Of a DNA stretch of 20,456 nucleotides, positions 1-11,347 are shown piece by piece. A model generated the notes under the pieces. The model was not told the DNA's origin, made no database searches, and was given only the letters and a program-made list of their open reading frames with translations. The first letter of the stretch is position 1, and every line of letters begins with the position of its first letter. The stretch is from Fragilariopsis cylindrus CCMP1102 (taxonomy: Eukaryota > Bacillariophyta > Bacillariophyceae > Bacillariales > Bacillariaceae): the NCBI GenBank assembly GCA_900095095.1, contig FMBT01000717.1:1-20456 (forward strand), given 5' to 3'. A program made the position numbers and the translations under genes.

Positions 1-1
1 A

Positions 2-1853
<1,852 letters not shown>

Positions 1854-2099
1854 ACAGACAAGCATGTTGTCTTGAAGTAATTGAGTTTTTTAAATCTTTC
1901 TATTAAATAATGTATTAAAGCTTAAAAATAACGATATTTCTTTAATGCTATTAGTAGCATTTTCGTATTTTCTATTCAATTATATCAAGAGGGAAAAATG
2001 TGTGTTGTCTCTGCCCGGTACAGTAGTTTAAGTGGTTCCCCCGAAGTCTCGTGCGAAATAGCAAATTACCCGTAGAACTTTTCACTTTTCATCATCGTC
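1854..2099. other. Convergent 3' intergenic region with short hairpin
   Basis: AT-rich spacer between the 3' ends of phytoene desaturase (+) and the phosphoesterase (-). Directly after the desaturase stop, 1856-1861 (AGACAA) and 1867-1872 (TTGTCT) can form a 6-bp stem with a 5-nt loop. AT-rich tracts such as ATTAAATAATGTATTAAA near 1900-1918 could serve 3'-end formation. No gene is visible. Confidence 0.4.
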
Positions 2100-4173
2100 T
2101 CAGTCTACTTTCTTAGAGACAATATTTTGTGCTAGCCACCGTCGAGCAATTTCCTCTCTAGCTTTTTCTTCTAGTCGGATCTTTTTGTTTCGTTGAAACT
2201 TTCTCCAGTACGATCCATCTTCATTTGGATGTATGACTTCCATTTCTCGAGTTTCGTCGTCCACCAAAACTAATATTGATTTGTTCTGCACGACCAGAAC
2301 TTCTTTGGTTCCATTTTCAGTGGCGGACGATGCCAATTGTTCTTTGGTAAGAACTACCCCAAGAGGAGATAACGTTTCCGAATCGTATTCGACCAATTGT
2401 TCCTGGTGAAGGCCTAGTACTTTGCCATCAGACATATGCCACCAACAAACCTTCCTCGAGTGGTCGAATACGGAACCTTCGATATCTTCGAGATAGCATC
2501 CGTCTTCTTCTTGTGGAACATAAGCCTGGAACCAATCAGCTTTCGAATCATCGACACAGTCATTTCCATCCTCTCCTTCACCTTTTTCTTGAGCATACGT
2601 CATTTCACCCGTCCTCAAATCGAGTGTGGCATCCAATCGAACCCGTGCCTTAGTGGCATCTCCTCCCTCGTCTCTCTTCGAATTTGTGACGGGAACACGT
2701 TCGTGGTGATTAATGGAAAATAACTGAAGAAAATCTCCACCACATCCACGTACAAATCTCGTTTGTCTCTTATTGTCTCGACTTGACCCAGGTCCCATAA
2801 CACCTACCTGTAAAAATGCACACGGAGAACTTTTACAGCCTGCACCAACGCATCTTCATAGTCGTGCGATAAGTGAAAGTGTCCAGAAAACCAACACTTG
2901 ATTTGTGGATTGTCTTTGACGATTCGTACAAAAGAATTACGTATATCGGGTGGTGAACAATGGTTTAACCAAGCACATCCGTTCGTGACGTGTACAGATT
3001 GCAATACACGCAAACCTGAACCTATTATAGGAGCATGTGAAAATACTAGAATCTTCCACCCGTCTGAAGCTGGATGTGATTCAACCATCTCACGGAACCA
3101 TTCGATTTGTTCATCGTCTATATGAACTTCGTGAGAAGAATAGGGAGCATCTCGAAAGCGACCCGTTGATAGTCCCAATAATAAAGTGCGTTCTCCAATA
3201 GTTCTAGAAAAATATGGTGTAGGTTTATTGTAACAATCCATCCAAGCTTGTAGATTTTCTTGGTCTGTATCGAATTCGTCAAGTCCCTCTAAATCGTGAT
3301 TCCCCTATCATGAATTTTATAATGTATAGCAAACAATGTGCATTAGAAATCAACGAGTCAACGAGTCAACAAAGCAAACCCCTGCAAATAAAATCAAGAT
3401 CCAATTTCAGTTTATTTATTTCCTCTTTTTTTCTTTTTCACATTAACTCAACTCACCGTGACCAAGTCGTAATCAATTCCACCAAATCCATCGAAAAAAG
3501 TTTTCGCATCAACGAAACTTTTCGTCGTACCTGCGTCACCTTGTTCATGAATAATATCTTTCCTTCCAAGGTCACCGAGACTCACAAGATGCGAATTCAA
3601 GTAACTATACAGGAAAATAAATATTATTTCAAGTAAGTTTTAGTGTTGTTGTTGTAGGAAGACTAATACATTCACTAGCAGAATCGGCGTTTTTTCCATT
3701 GATGTTTTATCTCAAACTCACCTATTGGATTTTTGTGCTAATAATATTCCTAATTCTTCTTCCGTTAAAGCTCCACCAGGCTTTTCGCATATCGATTTTA
3801 CAATATCGTTATTGAGTTCCATCGATGACGATAATGGTAATGATGATGATGAATGATGAGCGTCCGTTGGTGCTCCCAATAATGGGAAATCTTCCAATGC
3901 ATCTAAACAATCACGTTGAGCTTGTTGATGATACCTCATATCATCTTCCATATGGAGATCGCCCACCGTAACCAGGCACCACGAATCTCGAAAAGAATAG
4001 TCACTAACCTCGCTGTTAATATTGTCACTACTGTCACCGGCGGCGAGTAGTATGCCGGTCCTCCTCCTCCTCGTGATAGATGACGATGGTTTCGATGACG
4101 AAAATGCCAAACCATACTTGTACCAATGCGTTGAAAGAGTAACGACGACTACCAAAAAATAGATGTGCCTCAT
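2100..4173 (-). CDS. Calcineurin-like metallophosphoesterase, plastid-targeted, three exons
   Basis: Metal-dependent phosphoesterase with the motif series in order: D-x-H (GDLHMED, residues about 71-77), GD (VSLGDLG, about 158-164), GNHD (201-204), a VFSH histidine near 290, and GHFH (about 341-344). These are the metal ligands of the calcineurin-like fold; the substrate cannot be told. Exons read 4173-3722, 3604-3457 and 3304-2100. Intron 3721-3605 starts GTGAGT after AG. Intron 3456-3305 also starts GTGAGT, ends ATAG, and joins VT to GNHD. The start at 4173 is chosen because it opens a signal peptide (MRHIYFLVVVVTLST) ending in GLA-FSSS, a diatom plastid leader. The frame is open further upstream without coding character. 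One base is missing near 2830 (QA then CKSSPCAFLQVGVMGPG); with it the gene is 602 codons including stop. The roughly 230-residue C-terminal part (after GPGSSRDNKRQTRFVRG) has no motif I recognise, and ends in a Lys/Glu/Arg-rich helix. Confidence 0.87.
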
Positions 4174-4440
4174 CTTGAAGACACACGTACTGTAAAAGAA
4201 ACAAGTGCTATCGGTATGTCGAGTCGAGTCTGCTTTGAAAGAATGCCGATGCCATTTTATGTCATACTTATATTCGTATTTATGATTTGATGCTTGTTCT
4301 TTGATGTGTTTGATGTTTCTTGATGTTGTTTGATTTATAATTTCTTCGCGAATTTGTTGGATTGCAAAATCAGTGATGTACGTCATGTGTGCAGTAAGTA
4401 CGTATTAAACGTAGTATGATACAGTATGAAAATCTATAAA

Positions 4441-4456
4441 AAATAATCTCCGATCG
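4441..4456 (+). repeat. 16-bp direct repeat, left copy
   Basis: AAATAATCTCCGATCG, identical to 6598-6613 in the same orientation. The two copies bracket the intact 527-aa gene. The flanking bases differ on both sides. Confidence 0.8.
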
Positions 4457-4532
4457 TGATCTGCGATTGCGATTGAACAATGATTCTCAATTTGAAATAA
4501 TGAGAGCAAAAACTTGCTCTTCTTAAGAAAAC

Positions 4533-4644
4533 TTCTTCGCTTCTTGTATCGTATCAACATTGTCATAACAATAACAATAACAACAACGTTCTTCGCTTCT
4601 TGTATCGTATCAACATTGTCATAACAATAACAATAACAACAACG
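4533..4644. repeat. Perfect 56-bp tandem duplication (two copies)
   Basis: Bases 4533-4588 are repeated exactly at 4589-4644. Each copy begins TTCTTCGCTTCTTG and ends in AACAATAACAACAACG. The absence of any mismatch suggests a recent duplication or an assembly artefact. It lies in the presumed 5' untranslated region or promoter of the gene starting near 4717. Confidence 0.95.
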
Positions 4645-4764
4645 ACAACACTATTACTGCTTTCCAACAAAATCGACGACGGCGACAATAACAACAACGA
4701 CAACACTATCACTGCTATGAACGAAGATAATAGTTTTGATAACGACAACACTATCACTGCTATG
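4641..4764 (+). repeat. Three imperfect interspersed copies of a ~24-bp motif
   Basis: The motif AACGACAACACTAT(C/T)ACTGCT occurs at about 4641-4661, 4696-4716 and 4741-4761. In the second and third copies it runs straight into ATG (4717 and 4762), so the repeat carries both candidate start codons of the downstream gene. The first copy continues TTCC instead of ATG. Confidence 0.85.
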
Positions 4765-6400
4765 TCAGAAGAAATTCATGACAAAATTGAATCATCAGAT
4801 TCTCAACAACTTCGTCAACAAGATCAAGAACGAGAACGAGAACATCGCCGTCGTCCAACTGATGATGAATTATTATTATATTCAAGGCAATTGAAATTTG
4901 AAGAATTGAAATTTGAAAGAGATTTAGTTTTCCGAACGAAACGATTACGATTGCTTAGAGAACAACAACAACAGGAGCAGCAACAACAAATTGATGATGA
5001 TATAATGAATGGATTAAACAATACCAATCACAGTAAGTCTGATGAACACGCTGCTGGTGATGATGATGAAGTAGAACCAAACGAAATAATTTCATCCTCC
5101 TCCATCTCCTCCTCTTCGTTGTCATCATCATCTAAAGAATATGATTATAAATATTGGGAAAATAATTTCAAATTCTATCAAAAAGAAATACATGATGCAT
5201 TTATGAAAATTAGTGTTTTAACAGCACAAATTGTTGATATAACTGTTCATAACCACCACCACCGTCATGATCAGCGTGCTGCTCATACTACTGCTGCTCA
5301 GCGATCCGCAACTACACTCTTCGCAACCACACCGACGCATCACGTAAACAATGACACTGAGGCGCAAAAGTTGAAAGAATCGGTACGTGTTAATTCTATT
5401 TGTGTTAGTTGTCAATGTTTATCCTTATATTTCTGTTATAATCTAACTTTTATTTGTTGAATCTCCTACCTTTTTGGTATAGAAAAAATCGTACGAGATC
5501 AGCACAATTGAAAAGACACCCACACAACGGTTGGAGACGGGCTACAGGCAACTCACACCCAAACAAACAACCGAGTTGCTTGTGGTCCTTCGGAAAATAA
5601 GCAACGTAAAAAACGCTTTCCTTGGACATTCGTTCGTAACAAAAGACACAACGAGTCGTGCTCTCAAGTATCTTTTATCAGCAATTCGTCACGGATTAAT
5701 GCATTATCCAGATACATGCCATCCAAAGGTAGTACAATGGAATGGTGTTTCTAAATTTTGTATTAACTCTCATATTCCGTTGCTTATTGCTTTATTTATG
5801 GCCTTGAGAAATGATGATGATAATCACAAATTCAATAGTGAAGAGTGGAACAAAATTCACACGGAAGTGATGTACGGTTGCCAATACGCCATTGATCGAA
5901 AGAGAAAAGAGAAAGGGAAGGTTGGAAGCAATTCGAATCCACTAACGGGATCAACCATTGAAAAGACTGGCGAAGTTGATAAGGATGGCAAGCTTGTGTG
6001 GAAACGAATTGATGCCCGTCCTAAGTTTCGAAATAATGCTAACATCAGAAATACAAGTCACCAGTTTACTGGTGGTGGAACTGGTTCTGCTTATATTACA
6101 AGAACTGTTGACGGCGTGTCTATTGTTTGGCCTGAATTTAACGATATCATCACCGTACAAGCCATCACGGATCTAGGGAAAAGTCTGATGAATCATCTTT
6201 CAATTACTGATCACTCTGTTGTGGGTAAGCTCCTTGAAATGCGTCATTGGCATTCCATGAACTATTTTGGCCATCGACCTGTTGGAATCTACTGGTTCCA
6301 TAAAGATGGAGGAACATTATCTTCAATGACGAACGACGAAATGGAATCAGTAGCAAGTAAAGGTGCACAATGGATAAAGAGCACAGCTCAATACAAATAG
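4717..6400 (+). CDS. Hypothetical protein, 527 aa, two exons, intact
   Basis: I do not recognise this family. Exons 4717-5382 and 5483-6400; the 100-bp intron begins GTACGT and ends TATAG, phase 0, joining KLKES to KKSYEIS. The joined frame is 1584 bases with no break. Residues about 25-95 are strongly helical and charged (Gln/Arg/Glu-rich, with Q runs), probably a coiled coil. An acidic stretch and a Ser run follow, then a second helical segment (WENNFKFYQKEIHDAFMKIS) and a His-rich patch (HNHHHRHDQRAAH). The C-terminal 300 residues look globular, with no signal peptide, membrane segment or catalytic motif that I can name; RHGLMHYPDTCHPKVVQWN and HWHSMNYFGHRPVGIYWFH are notable His/Trp-rich segments. 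ATG 4762 is an alternative start in the same frame. It is transcribed away from the phosphoesterase and towards gene A, 288 bp upstream of it. Confidence 0.72.
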
Positions 6401-6597
6401 AATATATATTGTTTAATATTTGTCTCATTATTATTATAAAAATGTGAATACAATTGCTAGCAGTATAAGATCAAGACCTACCGTCGTTATTGTTATCATT
6501 AGTAGCAGTATTCGAAGAGATACTGGATACTAGTAAAATAGCTAGTGTTATTACCCTCACTGGCTGGACAACCTTTGTGCTGGGTTCAATCCCAGGT

Positions 6598-6613
6598 AAA
6601 TAATCTCCGATCG
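6598..6613 (+). repeat. 16-bp direct repeat, right copy
   Basis: Identical to 4441-4456, same strand, about 2.16 kb apart. It lies in the 288-bp spacer between the 527-aa gene and gene A, which otherwise shows nothing recognisable. Confidence 0.8.
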
Positions 6614-6688
6614 GAAACATTGGGCCTCTTTAGATTACGACCCAATCTAATAAAATACAAAATACACAACAACGACAACGACGACAGA

Positions 6689-8896
6689 ATGGTACTACCA
6701 AAAATTACGAGAATGAGATCAATAATGGAAAGAACAACGAAGACGAAGATGACAATTATCAAGTCTGATCTCACAACGATGGTGTTTTTCTTCTCATCAA
6801 TCGTTCTCGCGTCAATGAATTTCTACCTGCTTGGATTTTCCGTCCATACTGACAATATCAATACTAATATTAGAATATCACTGTTGTCGTCGTCGTCGTC
6901 GTCGTCATTTTCTTCTTCTATGTCGTCGGTTGCCCAAGAGAAAATAAACACATCAACACTAGAAGACTCACCATCATCACCGACATCGACAAAAACAAAG
7001 AAGCAGAAGAAGAAGAAGAAGAAGAAGAAGAAGAAGAAGAAGAAGAAGAAAATAATACCGACAAAACTCAATACGTTGATGGACGTGGCATAATGATACA
7101 AGATTTATTTTCTGCTACATGGTTATTAAATCGAAAAAGATTTCTAGAATTACCAATTGAACAAATTACATCCTGTGAAAGTGGTGCTATGGTAGCATAT
7201 TGGAATCTATATCAAAAACAATTCGATGGTCGTGGTACATTACTGCCTCACGCTAAGATGTTACTGGATTGGACTGATTTTAATGTGGAACATCTATCGA
7301 AGGTAAATTGTAGTAGATCATTTCCTTTCATCCCATATTATATATAGTAAGTTTATACTCATTCATCTTTCAAAACTAACCCTCATTATCTTCTTTTTGT
7401 TTTATTCTTTTTGGTATCTTATAATATGTATACGAAGTGGTGGGGTATGTTACAAATATTCAATTCCGAATCACGTGATGAAGCTAGATTATTTCCAACC
7501 GTCATATCGAGAATAAGAGATTACCTACAACACCGTAAACCAAAATCATCATCGTCGCTATCAGCATCATCGACAACAACAATAGAAAACGACGTACCAT
7601 TGACAAAAAATACTATTGCGATGGTAGCCTTTATGCCATACATGGCAAAGGGTAAAGCAAGAAGACATATTGATCCTACTGGTGATAAGGGTCGGACATT
7701 AACGGCATATTCTCTTGCTGCGACGTTAAAGCCTTTGTTTGAAGCAAATATTCGACGGGTTGTAATTGTGGGATTGAAGAAAAATGACTATTTACATACT
7801 CGAGATGCATGTGAAGTATTAAAGTCTATAGCATTTAATGATAATAACGATAACAACAATAACAACAAAGAAGATGGGGATATAATTGTTGATAACCAAC
7901 AGCCCACCGTAATCATAAATAGTAGTAGTACGAATGCGATTGCAACGATCGGATATACTTCGTCTTCTTCCTCGCCATCTATTATTACTGATGATAATAA
8001 ACGACCAATGATGGAAGTTGCTCACGTTCAACTCACGAATAAAAATTGGTATGAATATACGCACCCTGGAAGTAGTAGAATATTAGAAAATGTTCCTAGG
8101 GGTGCAATTATTGGGATGCAACTTGCCTTGTCAGGGAAAATGAAATCCAAAAATGAACAAATCAAATGGCTTGGTGGACGAATCAACAACAACAATAACA
8201 ATAGCAACCTAGTAGGCTCGGAATTAGACTCAAATTCGAGCTTGAACTCGGAGGGGGAATCATCGTCATCATCATCGTATTGGAAGTACGTCCTACTCAC
8301 AGAACCGGATAGTGTCTTGAATTTAAATCATGGCTTGTTGCCATTAATGAAAGATGCATTAGATGAGGGTATATCATTTTTTTCCACATCGCATTCACCC
8401 ACTTCCTCATGAAACAGATCTTCCTAATGATACTACATTAAATCGTGGATTGTATTTACCAAATGTCGAACCTTTTTCTAACGTAACAACATTAGATCCA
8501 TTAGGGGATGATGATGAGGACAATAATGAGGAGGAGGAGTACATAGCGTGTTGTGATGGCGGGAATATATGGCCGGGATTTGAAGGTTTCAAGAGGAATC
8601 CACAAAGCAAATGGTGGGAAAATGGATTCCGACACTTAAATGACAATAGCAAAAACAACAACGACAACGACAACAGTACCAATATTAATATCACGGCGGC
8701 GTCTTACAATCTGACCAAGATCAGAAAAGGTCATCGCCGTCTTTTGAAATACAAATGGATGCGTTTAAAGGATGGTGTTGGTATTGTATTCGGATCGAAC
8801 AATAATGGTCGATTTTGTGTTCCATCGAAAACAATGTGCACAAACGAAAATAATAATAGCAAGAACAACAACGATACCCACGACAGCGACAAATAA
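6689..8896 (+). CDS. Gene A: type II membrane protein, putative glycosyltransferase-like (family unrecognised)
   Basis: Exons 6689-7302 and 7438-8896; the intron starts GTAAAT and ends TACGAAG, phase 0, joining FNVEHLSK to WWGMLQ. The N-terminus is basic (KITRMRSIMERTTKTK), then a hydrophobic anchor (MVFFFSSIVLASMNFYLLGF), a Ser run, a charged repeat stem and a luminal-type globular part. This is the layout of Golgi type II glycosyltransferases. Globular landmarks: QDLFSATWLL, NTIAMVAFMPYMAKGK, RRVVIVGLKKNDYLHTRDAC, YWKYVLLTEPDSVLNLNHGL, PHRIHPLPHETDLPND, YIACCDGGNIWPGF, YKWMRLKDGVGIVFG. EPDS preceded by hydrophobic residues could be a nucleotide-sugar/metal site, but that is inference only. 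Two frame breaks: one base missing at or before the (GAA)15 run near 6990-7050, and one extra T in the seven-T run 8377-8383. Corrected length is about 690 aa. Gene B on the opposite strand is a paralog. Confidence 0.75.
7006..7050 (+). repeat. (GAA)15 microsatellite inside gene A
   Basis: Fifteen uninterrupted GAA units within the stem region of gene A. The upstream frame reads the tract as poly-Lys; the frame needed to reach QDLFSATW downstream reads it as poly-Glu. The missing base therefore lies in or near this tract, for example in the AAAAAC run at 6991-6996. Confidence 0.95.
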
Positions 8897-8930
8897 TGCC
8901 GTTTGTGTAGTACGTGTACTGGGACTGGGG

Positions 8931-8938
8931 TGACGTCA
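8931..8938. promoter_or_regulatory. TGACGTCA palindrome (CRE/bZIP-type site)
   Basis: A perfect 8-bp CRE palindrome 35 bp past the gene A stop, in the 235-bp spacer between the convergent 3' ends of gene A and fibrillin. A 3' position makes a promoter role unlikely. It is recorded as a motif match only; the rest of the spacer is AT-rich with no gene. Confidence 0.2.
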
Positions 8939-9131
8939 TAATATAATTTTTTTATAAACCGAGTGCCCTTTTATTTTTTATTAGAATAACTCTTACTTAT
9001 TGTTACATCCGAGAAGAGAGATGAAAGGAATATTGAGTGCGGGAATGTGTGAATGTGAATGCTTGTTCGTAGGTGCGGTCATTTACACTGCTATTATGAT
9101 GTCAAGTTTTTCCCATTAATTAATTCAAAAA

Positions 9132-10816
9132 CTATATGAGTAATTCACGGGGTACGACCGGTCTTGTGTATACAAAGAATTCTCCATCGATATCTTGTAC
9201 GATGCGAAAATCTGGATCAACGTAATTGATATAAACCTTACAGGTAGCATCTCGACCCTTATTCCATGGTAATAATTTCCATATAGCACCAACAGGAACC
9301 TTGATTTTCCAGATAATATCCTCCAATAGTGGTAACCCAGCTAATCCATCTACTTTCGTGATGTTGTATAGTCAACGATCATCTCAAGCTTGGCAACTTT
9401 ACGATCACGGAAAACATCAGGTGTTAATTCTTGTATGGTTGCAGCCGTTACGACACATCCTCCGAATGTGGGTAGTAGTTTAAACTTTAAATCGGCGTTG
9501 ATATTGATATTGATATTGATATTGATATTAATATTGATATTGATATCAGTAATGGTAATGGTAATGACGACAAATATTTGTGGTGATCAAAAAGATTGAT
9601 GTGAGAAGTATGTGGAGACGAAGATGAAGGTAAATAATGATGAGGTAGGTTGCCCACTCAAGTTAGGACTGAACTGAAACTGAACTGAACTGAACTGAAC
9701 TGAACTGAACTGAACTGAACTGAACTGAACTGAACTGAACTGAACTGAACTGGACTGGACTGGACTGGACTGGACTGGACTGGACTGGAACTAAACTTAC
9801 CCAACCCAAGATAGGAATAACAGTCAAACTAAAAAGTGACGTATCGAAGGTACTATATAAGTACTTTGATTTAGGATCAATAAATTGTGCAATCCGACCA
9901 ACCTTCGATACACCCCATGAACACGTTTGTAACTCGTGTAACTTAAAGAATAAATCCGGTTTGTTTGTTCCATCTTCAAATGTTTTTGTTTCAGCGTATT
10001 CATATGATTCCTGAGAAAAGAATAGAAAGAGTTAGAAAGAAATCGTTATTAGGGACAACGAGTATTCAATACATGTATGATAGATTCGAATGTAAACTAG
10101 ACCGACCAGAACAGAATATAATAGAACAGAACAAAGAAGTCATAGTATACATATTATATGCACATTATATTCTGATAACAAACCCATATCCACGCAACGC
10201 AACGCAAACGCACCTGGATTGCTAAGAAGAATGGTGAACTTCGAAAGATTCCATGTGGTACCGTCGATAAAATTAATTCCCATTCACCATCTATATCCTC
10301 TAAGGAATTTGGAACAGTACTTGTAGCAGCGGAGGCGGCATCGGCATCGGTTGCAACTTCTTTTGCAGCAGCTTGATCCAATAATTGTTCAATTTTTTGA
10401 CGTGCGACGTTCATATTTTCTTCATAGTAGGATCCCGATGTTGGATTATAGGCTTGTCCACGATCTAAGGCAGCTCCCAATTGTAACAGTTGAATCTTCA
10501 GACGTTCGACACTCATCACACTACTACTACTACTACTACTAGCAGTAGCAGCAGTACCACTAGTACTAACAGAATCGTCGTCGTCGTCGTCATCGTTGTT
10601 GTCATCACTAGAAAACCAAGAAGAAGGAGGAGACGTCGTATCGGTGGGTACGGTGGAGGAACCAATCGCTGTTTGGGACGATGACGATGATGTCGACGAT
10701 CGCGATGATAATCCTGTTCTTGTCGTCGTCGTCGTTGTAAATGCCCGACAACAACCCAACGAAATGTATGTCACCGTCAAGAAGATTCGAAGAAGTAATT
10801 GTTGTGACGACACCAT
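9132..10816 (-). CDS. Plastid lipid-associated protein / fibrillin (PAP), three exons
   Basis: PAP/fibrillin-family protein, expected in plastoglobules or at thylakoids, where the family binds lipids and prenylquinones. Exons 10816-10214, 10010-9801 and 9484-9132. Intron 1 (10213-10011) is GTGCGT...CTCAG; intron 2 (9800-9485) is GTAAGT...TAAAG; all junctions are phase 0. The start at 10816 gives a signal peptide (QQLLLRIFLTVTYISLGCC) ending RA-FTT, a diatom plastid leader; a Ser/Asp-rich linker follows. The fibrillin domain starts near residue 115 (LLQLGAALDRGQAYNPTSG), with the hallmark DIDGEWELILSTVPHGIFRS and FFLAIQ at the end of exon 1. Exon 2 carries TCSWGVSKVGRIAQFIDPK and exon 3 carries GGCVVTAATIQELTPDVFRD. 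One A is missing from a short run at 9354-9356 (TTSRK then VDGLAGLP). With it the protein is 388 aa, ordinary for the family. It is divergent from NAPRT, 531 bp apart. Confidence 0.9.
9498..9546. repeat. Hexamer array (TTGATA)8 in fibrillin intron 2
   Basis: Eight units of TTGATA, one of them changed to TTAATA, lying just inside the 3' splice site of intron 2 (acceptor at 9486-9485 on the minus strand). On the sense strand it reads as TATCAA repeats, upstream of the acceptor where a branch point would be expected. Confidence 0.93.
9667..9790. repeat. Pentamer array TGAAC/TGGAC in fibrillin intron 2
   Basis: Imperfect leading units at 9667-9680, then fourteen exact TGAAC units (9681-9750), an abrupt switch to seven TGGAC units (9751-9785) and a final TGGAA. 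On the sense (minus) strand these read GTTCA and GTCCA. The array begins only about 10 bp from the 5' splice site of intron 2 and, together with the hexamer array, makes up more than half of the 316-bp intron. Confidence 0.96.
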
Positions 10817-11347
10817 GATTTTTTTTGTAATAATTATACAAAATGTATACACACGTGAGACAGTTTTAAGTTAGTACTGTAGTCCTACAACTCGAAGATC
10901 ATCGCCATTGCATTTTATGTGAACTGAAGAGGAATATTAATTACATCATCATGAAAGACAAAGAAGGAATATCATCATGTTCAAATTCTAAATCTGACGT
11001 ACATTGTACTGTACAAGTAGAAAGGTATGTCAATATAGTAGATACGTAGGATATCATCTAATCATATGAACATACTGTACTGAATACTTGTAAAAGTCCG
11101 CGAAGAAACACTCTTTCTTTGACGCGCAATAAGATCTTCCTTCCTATCGATCGTTACGATTGCATGATCTCTTCTTTCTCCAAAACTTTGGCTCCTCAAT
11201 GACTTGCTTACTTCTATTATTGCACATCATTGCACACACAATGATATAAAATAAAAAGAGTAAAAGGACAATCGCTACTACATTATCACTCCCACTATTA
11301 TAAGAGGAGAAAGAAAGAAATAGAAGAAAATTTACACACTACGTACG
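10817..11347. promoter_or_regulatory. Divergent promoter region of fibrillin and NAPRT
   Basis: A 531-bp AT-rich spacer between the start codons of fibrillin (-) and NAPRT (+), so presumably both promoters. It contains TGACGT at 10995-11000 and TGACGC at 11120-11125. These match the CO2/cAMP-responsive element cores described for the Phaeodactylum carbonic anhydrase promoter. Single hexamers of this kind are expected by chance, so the link is weak. No open frame with coding character is seen. Confidence 0.45.

Larger units (their letters stand above)
4174..4716. promoter_or_regulatory. Divergent intergenic region between phosphoesterase and unknown gene
   Basis: About 540 bp shared by the 5' ends of the phosphoesterase (-) and the 527-aa gene (+), so it should hold both promoters. 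The left half is AT-rich. One copy of a 16-bp repeat lies at 4441-4456. The right part holds a perfect 56-bp tandem duplication and CAA/ACA-rich repeats. Open frames crossing it begin at non-ATG codons and consist of repeat-encoded residues. No TATA box or other core element can be assigned with confidence. Confidence 0.5.

Noticed and set aside
2018-2045. tRNA D-arm-like stretch (TAGTTTAAGTGGTT)
   Set aside because: No T-arm follows at the right distance and the acceptor ends do not pair.
3310-3636. Plus-strand open frame of 108 residues
   Set aside because: Covers an intron and exon 2 of the phosphoesterase on the minus strand, where VSLGDLG is encoded.
4600-4716. N-terminal extension MYRINIV... 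of the 527-aa gene
   Set aside because: It would begin at TTG and is encoded by the 56-bp duplication and CAA repeats; the first in-frame ATG is at 4717.
6580-6596. tRNA-like T-arm (CTGGG TTCAAT CCCAG)
   Set aside because: The stem pairs, but the loop has six bases instead of seven, the following bases have no matching 5' acceptor half about 65-75 bp upstream, and no anticodon arm is seen.
7411-7437. Frame start MVSYNMYTK as the N-terminus of a separate gene
   Set aside because: These codons lie in the intron before the acceptor at 7437; the gene B alignment (HLSKYW) shows that exon 2 begins at WWGMLQ.
9667-9790. Pentamer array read as CRISPR or telomeric repeat
   Set aside because: Units are 5 bp and contiguous without spacers, and the sequence is not a known telomere repeat; the array is inside an intron.
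9965-10225. Plus-strand open frame of 86 residues
   Set aside because: Spans fibrillin exon 2 and intron 1 in antisense; no family character of its own.
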